Part shown: positions 24,354 to 31,901 of the stretch, in pieces
Position numbering within the stretch: position 1 is the first letter of the stretch
Layout of the letters: every line of letters begins with the position of its first letter
Origin: Tropicimonas_B omnivorans
GTDB lineage: Bacteria; Pseudomonadota; Alphaproteobacteria; Rhodobacterales; Rhodobacteraceae
NCBI RefSeq assembly: GCF_031846565.1
Contig: NZ_JAVRHL010000001.1
Coordinates: 62,001 to 126,000, forward strand
Direction of reading: 5' to 3'
Length of the DNA stretch: 64,000 bases
The notes under the pieces: model-generated
Database searches by the model: none
Seen by the model: the letters and a program-made list of their open reading frames with translations, nothing else
What the model was told of the DNA's origin: nothing
Position numbers and translations under genes: made by a program

Positions 24354-25462
24354 TGGCGCGCGGCAAGCTCCGTTTCGAGGGGGCTGGCGGGGATCTTCCG
24401 TTCTCCGAGCTCTTCGACGGAGCCGAGCCGCCCGCCCCCGACTTGCCGGACGGCCCCGTCGCCGTCACGCCGGCTTACAACGAGATGCTGCGTCTGCCGG
24501 ACTGGTTCCGGCACCACCGAGCGCTCGGCATCGTCCACTTCATCATGATCGACAACGGCTCGACGGACGGCACGTCGGACTTCCTCGATGCCCAGCCGGA
24601 CGTGACCCGGCTCGTCACGACCCAAGCATGGGAACGGGTGAAGCGGCCGGTGAGGCTATGGCCGTCGGACCGCTGGCTGACGGGCCGGTGGGTGCTTCAC
24701 TGCGATTCCGACGAATTCCTGATCCCGCCCGGCTGGCCGGACATGTCCCTGCCCCGCCTGCTGGAGCACTGGGACCGGACCGGGATCGACGGCGCCTTCG
24801 CCCCGATGATCGACATGTACGCGGGCGGCCCTGCCTCGGAGGTCGAGGTCTCGCCCGGCATGCCCCTCCTGCCGGCCTTCCCGATGTTCGACGCAGAGGG
24901 CTACTGGGTCGCTCCGCCGCTGAGGGACAGGAAAGCCTACCCCTGCCCGCCCTACCTGCTCTTCGGCGGGCCGCGGGAGCGGCTCTTCAGGGAGCTTCGT
25001 GGCGGCGGCCTCCTGCCGGCGCCCCTGGAGCGACTGGCGATCCGCGCTGCGATGGCGCCCGCCCGGCCATCCCATCCCCGGCCCGGAGCGCGCAGGCTCC
25101 ACAAGCTCATCGCAGGACGCACGCGGCCCGGTGTGCATTCCAAGGTCGCCCTCATGCGCTGGCGGCACGGGACCCGCTTCACCAGCGCGAATCACAGGAT
25201 CAGTGAAGCCTACAAGCTCGCCGCGGACTGGACGCCGCTCCTCCATTTCCGCCTCATCCCCGACTTCGCCCAGCGGCAGGCGGAGCAGTCGCTTCGCAAG
25301 TCCGGCGAAGACGCCGCAGAGGGGGCTCGGGCCTTCGGCGAAGAGGTCACCCGCCGCGATCTGGTCTGGTCAGGCTCCCGGCGGATGACCGGCTGGCGGG
25401 ACCTCTACGATGCCGGCCTCATGCGGCTGTCGAAGGAAACGCGGGACGCGCTCGGGCTCTGA
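24353..25462 (+). CDS. Family 2-type glycosyltransferase
   Basis: A 369-aa GT-A-fold glycosyltransferase of the GT2 type (Glyco_tranf_2_4-like). It has VAVTPAYNEM at the first strand, DNGSTDGT (67-74) for nucleotide-sugar binding, and the metal DxD motif as HCDSDEF (Asp118, Asp120). Basic patches in the second half could contact polymer or membrane; no clear membrane segment is present. Its ATG overlaps the aminotransferase stop (TGATG), so it belongs to the D-glutamate operon at least for expression. A link to metabolism of D-amino acids or to D-glutamate-containing polymers is only a guess. Donor and acceptor are unknown. Confidence 0.75.
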   Translation: MARGKLRFEGAGGDLPFSELFDGAEPPAPDLPDGPVAVTPAYNEMLRLPDWFRHHRALGIVHFIMIDNGSTDGTSDFLDAQPDVTRLVTTQAWERVKRPVRLWPSDRWLTGRWVLHCDSDEFLIPPGWPDMSLPRLLEHWDRTGIDGAFAPMIDMYAGGPASEVEVSPGMPLLPAFPMFDAEGYWVAPPLRDRKAYPCPPYLLFGGPRERLFRELRGGGLLPAPLERLAIRAAMAPARPSHPRPGARRLHKLIAGRTRPGVHSKVALMRWRHGTRFTSANHRISEAYKLAADWTPLLHFRLIPDFAQRQAEQSLRKSGEDAAEGARAFGEEVTRRDLVWSGSRRMTGWRDLYDAGLMRLSKETRDALGL

Positions 25463-25466
25463 GGCG

Positions 25467-25778
25467 TCAGTCGCGCTTGCCGACATTCGTGGCGTAGGCG
25501 CGGCCGAAATCCTCCCGGGTCTTCTCGTCCGCCGGGGCCTGATGCCGCGCGGTCCATTCCCCGTAAGGCATGCCGTAGAAGCTTTCACGCGCCTCCTCCT
25601 TGTCCATCTCGATCCCGCGCGCATTGGCGGCTTCCATGTACCAGCGGCTGAGACAGTTGCGGCAGAAGCCGGCGAGATTCATCAGATCGATGTTCTGCAC
25701 GTCCGTCCGTTCCTGCAGGTGCTCGCGCAGGGCGCGGAACGCGGCGGCTTCGAGTTCGACTTGGGTCTGCGCGTCCAT
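25467..25778 (-). CDS. DUF1244-family protein
   Basis: A 103-aa protein that matches the small alphaproteobacterial DUF1244 family. The core includes LREHLQERTDVQNIDLMNLA, then GFCRNCLSRWY with a CxxC pair. The function is not known; the CxxC suggests metal binding or redox. AGGAG precedes the ATG. It is convergent with the glycosyltransferase gene (4-bp gap) and follows the N-formylglutamate amidohydrolase-family gene on the same strand, 36 bp apart. Confidence 0.88.
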   Translation of the reverse strand: MDAQTQVELEAAAFRALREHLQERTDVQNIDLMNLAGFCRNCLSRWYMEAANARGIEMDKEEARESFYGMPYGEWTARHQAPADEKTREDFGRAYATNVGKRD

Positions 25779-25814
25779 CGCGGATCTCCTGGATGATTGG
25801 GGGTGGCGCCTAGG

Positions 25815-26558
25815 TCAGACCTGTGCCTGAGCGACCGCTGCGTCAAGCGCGAGAGCGAGACGCTCGGCCCACTCCCGCTGCGCCGTCTCGTCCTCGATCA
25901 GATCCTGCCGCAGCTCGATCAGCGCGTTGGGGCGCCCGTGGGACAGCGCGTGCCGGTCCATGGAATCGCCCGGCAGATGCCCGCCATAGGGCTGGTTGTC
26001 CCCCACCGTCAGGCCTCCCTGCTCCTCCAGCGCATGAAGCAGAGGCATCGCAAGGCGCGTATCGCGGTGCGAATGCAGCACCCCCACCTGCCACGGCCGG
26101 AGCCCACGCCCCCGCAGCTGCGGCGTGAAGGAGTGGACGGAAACCATGACCGGATCCTCCCGCAGGACCGCCACGCGCTCCACCGCGTCGTGATACGGCA
26201 GGTAGCACAGGGACTTGCGTCGCTCGATCTCCTCCGGTCCCGCCTCCCGATTGGCGGGAATGATCGTCCCGTCATACAGCCGCATCACCAGCGTCGGATC
26301 GTCCTCGCCGCGGTTGGGGTCGATGACGAGGCGGGAGAAGTTGGACAGCACGGCCGGAGCGCCGAGGACCTCCGCGAGCGCGAGCGACACCGCCGCCGCG
26401 CCCGGATCGTAGGCGATGTGCCGCTGCATGTCCTCGTTCCGGAGGCCGAGGGATCCGCCGCCGACCGCATCAGGAACCGTGTTCGCGGCATGGTCGCAGA
26501 TCACCACGAAACGCTTCGGAAGATCCTCGCCAACGATGCTGTAAGGCGCATATGTCAT
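25815..26558 (-). CDS. N-formylglutamate amidohydrolase-family protein
   Basis: Zinc-type hydrolase family that releases formate from N-formylglutamate or acts on similar N-acyl amino acids. The 247-aa protein shows VVICDHAANTVPDAVG, HIAYDPGAAAVSLALA, VLSNFSRLVIDPNRGE, SVHSFTPQLRG and GVLHSHRDTRLA, in the order expected. The start at 26558 is chosen because the family begins there. No histidine-degradation genes are nearby. Because the dgcN-dgcA operon makes N-acetyl-L-glutamate, this hydrolase could supply the missing deacylation step; that is inference. It is divergent from pyk. Confidence 0.8.
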   Translation of the reverse strand: MTYAPYSIVGEDLPKRFVVICDHAANTVPDAVGGGSLGLRNEDMQRHIAYDPGAAAVSLALAEVLGAPAVLSNFSRLVIDPNRGEDDPTLVMRLYDGTIIPANREAGPEEIERRKSLCYLPYHDAVERVAVLREDPVMVSVHSFTPQLRGRGLRPWQVGVLHSHRDTRLAMPLLHALEEQGGLTVGDNQPYGGHLPGDSMDRHALSHGRPNALIELRQDLIEDETAQREWAERLALALDAAVAQAQV

Positions 26559-26693
26559 GGAGCGGTGACCTTGCCGTGAACAGAAGAGCCTCGGTTGGTG
26601 ATAGGGCCGCGGACGCCAAAGAGCCAGCACCGGGCTTTAAAGCGCGCCTGTTTGGCGCTAACACCACTGGCAAGCAACCGATGGGACAGCGCC

Positions 26694-28142
26694 ATGCGAC
26701 GGATGAGAAACGTAAAGATCGTGGCCACGCTCGGCCCTGCCTCCAATGATTACGAGATGATCCGGGCACTGTTCGAGGCGGGAGCGGACGTGTTCCGTCT
26801 CAACATGAGCCACGGCGACCACGAGGAAATCCGCGCCCGGCACGAGATCATCCGCAAGATCGAGAAGGATACCGGCCGGCCGATCGCCATCCTCGCCGAC
26901 CTGCAGGGACCGAAGCTGCGCTGCGGGGTCTTCGCCAGCGACGAGGGCGAGGATCTCGAGGAGGGCGCGAAGTTCCGCCTCGATCTCGACGAGACCGAGG
27001 GCGATTCGACCCGCGTCCAGCTCCCCCATCCCGAGATCTTCCAGGCCCTGGAGCCCGGTGCGCGCCTTCTCGTCAATGACGGCAAGATCCGCCTCAAGGT
27101 GGATGAGTGCGGGTCCGATTTCGCCGACTGCACGGTGATGGCCGGCGGCCGGATCTCCAACCGCAAGGGCGTCAACGTGCCCGACGTGGTCCTGCCCCTC
27201 GCCGCGCTGTCCGCGAAGGACAAGCGGGACCTCGAATTCGTCTGCGAGCTCGGCGTCGACTGGATCGCGCTGTCCTTCGTTCAGCGGGCCGCGGATGTCG
27301 AGGAAGCGCGCGGGCTGATCATGGGCCGCGCCGCCGTTCTGTCGAAGATCGAGAAGCCCGCCGCCGTCACCGCCTTCGAGGACATCCTGCGCGCCTCCGA
27401 CGGGATCATGGTCGCGCGCGGCGACCTTGGAGTCGAGCTTCCGGTGCAGAACGTGCCGCCGATCCAGAAGCGCCTGACGCGGCTCACCCGCGCGGCCGCC
27501 AAGCCCGTCATCGTCGCCACGCAGATGCTCGAGAGCATGATCGAGAGCCCGATGCCGACCCGCGCCGAGGTCTCCGACGTCGCCACCGCGATCTACGAAG
27601 GCGCGGATGCAATCATGCTGTCGGCCGAAAGCGCCGCCGGTCAGTATCCCCTCGAGGCGGTCAAGACGATGGACAACGTCGCGCAGGAGGTGGAGGGCGA
27701 CCCCACCTACCGCGACATCATCAACGCCTCCCGCAACGTACAGCGCCGCACCATCGCCGATGGCATCGTCGCCGCCGCGCGGGAGATCGCCGAATCGAGC
27801 GACGTGAAGGCGATCTGCTGCTTCACCCAGTCGGGCACCACCGCCGAGCTGACCGCGCGGGAACGTCCGCAGGTTCCGATCATCGGCCTGACGCCCCTCA
27901 TCGGCACGGCGCGCCGGCTCTGCCTCTCCTGGGGCGTGACCTGCTACATCGCGGGCTCGGTGAACCGCTTCAAGATGGCCGTCGTCGGCGCCGCGCGCGC
28001 GGCCCGGACCGGCGGCTTCGCCGGGCCCGAGGACTTCATCGTCGTGACCGCGGGCGTGCCCTTCAACGTGACCGGCACCACCAACATCCTGCGCGTCGCG
28101 CCCTGCGACGAGCGCCTGATCTTCAACACCGACCCCGAATGA
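26694..28142 (+). CDS. pyk: Pyruvate kinase
   Basis: Last glycolytic step, phosphoenolpyruvate plus ADP to pyruvate plus ATP. The 482-aa protein begins near VKIVATLGPASNDYEM and has FRLNMSHGDHEE, ADLQGPKLRCG, the catalytic MVARGDLGVELP and SKIEKPAAV strands, TQMLESMIESPMPTRAEVSD and LSAESAAGQYPLEAVKTM. The C-terminal allosteric domain is complete. Translation probably starts at 26694, or three codons later at a second ATG. It leads into rpmI-rplT-pheST, an arrangement I associate with Rhodobacterales. Confidence 0.96.
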   Translation: MRRMRNVKIVATLGPASNDYEMIRALFEAGADVFRLNMSHGDHEEIRARHEIIRKIEKDTGRPIAILADLQGPKLRCGVFASDEGEDLEEGAKFRLDLDETEGDSTRVQLPHPEIFQALEPGARLLVNDGKIRLKVDECGSDFADCTVMAGGRISNRKGVNVPDVVLPLAALSAKDKRDLEFVCELGVDWIALSFVQRAADVEEARGLIMGRAAVLSKIEKPAAVTAFEDILRASDGIMVARGDLGVELPVQNVPPIQKRLTRLTRAAAKPVIVATQMLESMIESPMPTRAEVSDVATAIYEGADAIMLSAESAAGQYPLEAVKTMDNVAQEVEGDPTYRDIINASRNVQRRTIADGIVAAAREIAESSDVKAICCFTQSGTTAELTARERPQVPIIGLTPLIGTARRLCLSWGVTCYIAGSVNRFKMAVVGAARAARTGGFAGPEDFIVVTAGVPFNVTGTTNILRVAPCDERLIFNTDPE

Positions 28143-28147
28143 GGGCG

Positions 28148-28176
28148 CGCGGCCCGTCCCGTTCGGACGGGCCGCG
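28148..28176 (+). other. Strong hairpin after pyk
   Basis: A perfect 12-bp stem CGCGGCCCGTCC/GGACGGGCCGCG with a 5-nt loop starts 6 bp after the pyk stop and ends just before the ribosome site of the next gene. Only TT follows, so it is a weak terminator or an mRNA-stability element. Confidence 0.6.
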
Positions 28177-28190
28177 TTAGGAGAACCCGA

Positions 28191-28415
28191 ATGGGACCGG
28201 ACCTTTGCCTGACGCTGGGGATCCTGCTCGGCCTGATCTCCGTGCCGTCCCTAGTGTCGGCCTTCTCGGACAGCCGCCCGCCCCGCGCGGCCGTGCTCCT
28301 GATCGTGGCGGCCACGGCCCTCATCGCCACCGCGACGACCCGGAAGCCCGGCGGATACCGGATCGAACAGATCCCCGACGTGATCCTGGAGACGATCGGA
28401 GCCGTGCTGACCTGA
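28191..28415 (+). CDS. Small membrane protein of unknown function
   Basis: A 74-residue protein with two hydrophobic segments (about 5-24 and 33-50), a short Arg/Lys loop and a soluble tail ending IPDVILETIGAVLT. AGGAG lies 7 nt before the ATG, a good ribosome site. I do not recognise a family, but its placement between pyk and rpmI with its own Shine-Dalgarno sequence supports it as a gene. Confidence 0.65.
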   Translation: MGPDLCLTLGILLGLISVPSLVSAFSDSRPPRAAVLLIVAATALIATATTRKPGGYRIEQIPDVILETIGAVLT

Positions 28416-28588
28416 CAGCCGCGAGACCCCTGCCTCCTGCAGCGCGCTCAGCGTCCGTCCGGCACGCTCCGCGCTTGCCAACGCCACCGCGATCCTCTAT
28501 GCGGCCCACTCCACCAGCGCCAGCGGGCCGAATGGCATGCCTTCCGGCGCTTCATAACCGACCCCACACAAGCGGGAGCAACGGCAAA

Positions 28589-28789
28589 ATGCCCAAGATG
28601 AAGACGAAGTCAGGCGCCAAGAAGCGCTTCAAGATGACCGCCAGCGGCAAGGTCAAATCTGCCCAAGCCGGCAAGCGGCACGGGATGATCAAGCGCTCGA
28701 ACAAGTTCATTCGCGACGCGCGCGGCACCATGGTTCTCTCCGAGCCGGATGCCAAGATCGTCAAGAAATACATGCCCTACGCGCGCTGA
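28589..28789 (+). CDS. rpmI: 50S ribosomal protein L35
   Basis: A 66-aa L35 protein: MPKMKTKSGAKKRFKMTASG, then AGKRHGMIKRSNKFIRDARG and KKYMPYAR. It is followed 13 bp later by rplT, the normal pairing. infC, which usually precedes rpmI in many bacteria, is absent. Confidence 0.97.
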   Translation: MPKMKTKSGAKKRFKMTASGKVKSAQAGKRHGMIKRSNKFIRDARGTMVLSEPDAKIVKKYMPYAR

Positions 28790-28802
28790 GGAGAGCTGAT
28801 CC

Positions 28803-29165
28803 ATGTCCCGAGTTACCAGCGGCAAAGTCACCCACGCGCGTCACAAGAAGGTCATCAAGGCAGCGAAGGGCTATTACGGCCGCCGCTCCACCGCCTTCCG
28901 CACCGCGACCCAGGCCGTCGACAAGGCCAACCAGTACGCCACGCGCGACCGGAAGAACCGCAAGCGGCAGTTCCGTGCCCTGTGGATCCAGCGGATCAAC
29001 GCCGCCGTCCGCGCGCATGACGAAGGCCTGACCTACAGCCGGTTCATCAACGGCCTCGCCCTCGCCGGGATCGAAGTGGACCGCAAGGTCCTCGCCGATC
29101 TCGCGGTGCACGAGCCCGACGCGTTCGGCTCCATCGTCGACCAGGCGAAAGCCGCGCTGAACTGA
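28803..29165 (+). CDS. rplT: 50S ribosomal protein L20
   Basis: A 120-aa L20, an early-binding 23S rRNA protein. It shows SRVTSGKVTHARHKKVIKAA, GYYGRRSTAFRTA, RDRKNRKRQFRALWIQRINA and YSRFINGLALAGIEVDRK. GAGGAG precedes its ATG. In some bacteria L20 represses its own operon; no obvious operator copy was found here. Confidence 0.97.
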   Translation: MSRVTSGKVTHARHKKVIKAAKGYYGRRSTAFRTATQAVDKANQYATRDRKNRKRQFRALWIQRINAAVRAHDEGLTYSRFINGLALAGIEVDRKVLADLAVHEPDAFGSIVDQAKAALN

Positions 29166-29514
29166 GGTTCACCGCGACACCAGAAGATCAGAAGGCCCGC
29201 CCGACCCGGCGGGCCTTTTTCGTGGGAGGCGCCAAGATCCGGGCCGCCCGTCTGGCCGTTGCCGCTGAGGACACCGGGCTGGCACCTTCGACGGCGCCAC
29301 GCGCGCCTGTCGAACGTCGAGCGAAAGCGACCTGAAGCTACGGTTCTCTCGGGTCGTGACAGCGTGCCGTGGCACGCAATCCCCAACCAACCGCCGAGTA
29401 TTCCGACCCAGACCTGACCTTGGACGCGGGACAGGCGAAGATTCACGATGCGGGACGAAGTGTGATTTCGCGGGACTTGCGCCACTGTCCGTTTTTGGAG
29501 ACAACTTACGGACA
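29166..29514. other. Gene-free stretch between rplT and a lipoprotein gene
   Basis: 349 bp. The first part holds the rplT terminator. Beyond it I see no gene on either strand with a ribosome site, and no clear promoter. Base composition falls towards the right, where the lower-GC lipoprotein gene begins. Confidence 0.6.
29192..29220 (+). terminator. Rho-independent terminator after rplT
   Basis: A perfect 10-bp stem AAGGCCCGCC/GGCGGGCCTT with a 6-nt loop runs into five T residues. Confidence 0.93.
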
Positions 29515-30075
29515 ATGACCCTTAAACAATTTCGCGTTTTCATTTGCGCCTTTTGCTTGCCCTTGGCGCTGTCTGGTTGTGCTTCACGGTACAACGCAGT
29601 CGTCAACCTTCCCGGCGGCGCGATTGCCAGAATGACCGTGACGCCCTTATTCGGTTTTCATAGTGACTGGGCCAGAGTATTTACCGTTGACGACGATGAC
29701 ACGGCGGCTTCCATCGACCTTTATAAAGATACGGGATGGTGGCGAGGCTCTCATTTATATCTCCACTCTTCAGGTACTTATGTTGTCCACGAAGGGCAAA
29801 TGGGGTGCTTTGGCTTCACCCTCGAGCCTGTTTCGTTTGAAGTTGCCACCTCAATATCGTGCGTCAAGATGGCCGACACGGCGATCCGGCTCCCGGCAGA
29901 CAGCCCCGAACTGAACGGATATCCAGCATCGAAATATTACGTCGGGCTGTTCTATGTCGGCAGGTTCGTTGAGGCGAGTAGGATACCAGAGTTGCTGGGC
30001 GCACGTGCCAAGACGCCAGTCGTCTTCCAAACATACGAGCAACAAGCCGAGCCAGAACTTCCAGAAATTCTCTGA
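29515..30075 (+). CDS. Lower-GC lipoprotein of unknown function
   Basis: A 186-aa predicted lipoprotein. The signal LPLALSGC is a good lipobox, followed by ASRYNAVVNLPGGAIARMTV. The mature part is rich in aromatic residues (FGFHSDWARVF, TGWWRGSHLYLHSSGTYVV) and has two or three further cysteines; no family is recognised. I counted 50% G+C over 29701-29820 against 67% in 30361-30420 of pheS, so the gene stands out from its neighbours and may have been acquired. It interrupts the common rplT-pheS junction. GGAG lies 14 nt upstream, a weak ribosome site; no other start fits the signal peptide. Confidence 0.75.
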   Translation: MTLKQFRVFICAFCLPLALSGCASRYNAVVNLPGGAIARMTVTPLFGFHSDWARVFTVDDDDTAASIDLYKDTGWWRGSHLYLHSSGTYVVHEGQMGCFGFTLEPVSFEVATSISCVKMADTAIRLPADSPELNGYPASKYYVGLFYVGRFVEASRIPELLGARAKTPVVFQTYEQQAEPELPEIL

Positions 30076-30348
30076 ACAGCCATTCATGCACCGCGCAGCA
30101 TCGTTCAACTGGGCTCGCAGCCGACCTCCGCTGCATGGGACACGAACGGCAGCTCTTCCTTTGCACATGCGATCCGGGTCAGCCACCTGACAGGAAACTC
30201 GCTTTTGTCTGACAGCTGACAGCGCCCCTGCCCCGTCTCCGCTCCCCTCGCCGCCATCCGCATTTGCGCTCGGGCGCGGCTCCGTGATACCTCCCGCGCG
30301 CGGCGGCCAAGGGGGTCGCCCGAGGGCAGCGGACGGGACGCGAGAAGC

Positions 30349-31422
30349 ATGGACGATCTTCGGCACAAATACCTCGCCGCCATCGCCGAGGCGAAGGGCG
30401 AGGGGCAACTCGAGGAGATCCGCATCGCGGCGCTCGGCAAGAAGGGTGAGATTGCCCTCGAGATGCGCAAGCTCGGGCAGATGAGCCCGGAGGAGCGCCA
30501 GACGGCCGGCCCCGCTCTCAACGCGCTGAAGGCCGAGGTGAACGACGCGATCCTCGCCAGGCGCTCCGGTCTCGCCGATGCCGCCCTCGACGAGCGCCTC
30601 AAGGCCGAATGGCTGGACGTCACGCTGCCGTCGCGGCCAGTGCGCTCGGGCACCGTACACCCCGTCAGCCAGGTGACCGAGGAGGTGACCGCGCTCTTCG
30701 CCGATATGGGCTTCTCCGTCGCCGAGGGACCGCAGGTCGAGACCGACTGGTACAATTTCGACGCCCTCAACATCGCGTCCCACCATCCCGCCCGTGCGGA
30801 AATGGACACGTTCTACATGGCCCGCGCCGAGGGGGACGATCGCCCGCCCCACGTCCTGCGCACGCACACGAGTCCGGTGCAGATCCGGTCCATGCTGGCG
30901 CAGGGGGCGCCCTTGCGCGTCATCGCGCCGGGCCGCGTCTACCGCGCCGACTTCGACCAGACGCACACGCCGATGTTCCACCAGGTCGAGGGCCTCGCTC
31001 TCGACACGGACATCTCGATGGCGAATCTGAAATGGGTCCTGGAGGAGTTCTGCCGCGCCTTCTTCGAGGTGGACGATGTCGAACTGCGCTTCCGCGCCTC
31101 GCATTTCCCGTTCACCGAACCTTCCGCCGAGGTCGACATCCGCTGCTCCTGGCAGGACGGTGCGCTGAAGCTCGGCGAGGGCGACGACTGGCTGGAGATC
31201 CTCGGCTCGGGCATGGTGCATCCCAACGTGCTGAAGGCCGGGGGGATCGACCCCGAGGTCTACCAGGGCTTCGCGTTCGGCATGGGGATCGATCGGATCG
31301 CGATGCTGAAATACGGCATTCCGGACCTTCGCGCCTTCTTCGAAAGCGACCTGCGCTGGCTGCGCCACTACGGATTCTCCAGCACCGCCGTTCCGACCAT
31401 GCGCGGCGGCCTGACCGCCTGA
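30349..31422 (+). CDS. pheS: Phenylalanyl-tRNA synthetase alpha subunit
   Basis: Catalytic subunit of the (alpha-beta)2 enzyme that charges tRNA-Phe. The 357-aa protein has the N-terminal coiled coil (to about 85), then the class II core. Motif 2 region residues include HTSPVQIRSM, GRVYRADFDQTHTPMFHQVEG and FRASHFPFTEPSAEVDI, and motif 3 is GFAFGMGIDRIAMLKYGIPD. pheT is separated from it by a 480-bp gap rather than being adjacent, which is unusual. Confidence 0.97.
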   Translation: MDDLRHKYLAAIAEAKGEGQLEEIRIAALGKKGEIALEMRKLGQMSPEERQTAGPALNALKAEVNDAILARRSGLADAALDERLKAEWLDVTLPSRPVRSGTVHPVSQVTEEVTALFADMGFSVAEGPQVETDWYNFDALNIASHHPARAEMDTFYMARAEGDDRPPHVLRTHTSPVQIRSMLAQGAPLRVIAPGRVYRADFDQTHTPMFHQVEGLALDTDISMANLKWVLEEFCRAFFEVDDVELRFRASHFPFTEPSAEVDIRCSWQDGALKLGEGDDWLEILGSGMVHPNVLKAGGIDPEVYQGFAFGMGIDRIAMLKYGIPDLRAFFESDLRWLRHYGFSSTAVPTMRGGLTA

Positions 31423-31423
31423 C

Positions 31424-31657
31424 CTAGAGCCCCATCCACCGTCCCAGGGGAATCTCGGCGCGCAGCAGTCGCGCCGGGTTCAATCGGCAGATGGACCGAT
31501 TGAGCCCGGGATCGCCGAAGATCTGGATGCAGGTGGAGGAGCCGGCACGTCCGACAGGGCTGCCGGAGGCGGACACGACGCCAAGCCCGACAAGCACGAT
31601 CAGTGCCACGATGATCGGTCGACCGAGACCGCAAAAGAAATCGTCAATTCTGTCCAT
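31424..31657 (-). CDS. Possible small exported protein, antisense between pheS and pheT
   Basis: A 77-aa reading frame starting MDRIDDFFCGLGRPIIVALI, with a single hydrophobic segment (about 13-33) that could be a signal or anchor. A short Cys-containing tail follows (TCIQIFGDPGLNRSICRLNP). No ribosome site is clear and no family is known. It fills a gap that otherwise separates two genes usually kept together. Treat as tentative. Confidence 0.4.
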   Translation of the reverse strand: MDRIDDFFCGLGRPIIVALIVLVGLGVVSASGSPVGRAGSSTCIQIFGDPGLNRSICRLNPARLLRAEIPLGRWMGL

Positions 31658-31901
31658 AACAAGGCACCGATAGCGGGCCCCCACCCGATACGGGCATGTA
31701 TGCGGCTCAATTGTGGCGGGATTTGGGCAAGCGCGGCGAAATGAGGGCGACAATCGCTCTCGTTCAAGGCGCATTCTTTCCCCTGCGAGACCAAAGCCGC
31801 CAGTCGCGACCTTCCGGCCCGGCAACGGCGCCCCACCTTTCGCCCCGTGTGCGATTCGGATATGTCCGGCTCGACCTGACACCACCGATGCGGACACACC
31901 G

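Noticed and set aside
30177..30225. Repeated CTGACAG strings and a small dyad (GTCAG...CTGAC) between the lipoprotein gene and pheS
   Set aside because: Arms are only 5 bp and there is no T run; not enough for a terminator or attenuator, and no Phe-rich leader peptide is present before pheS.
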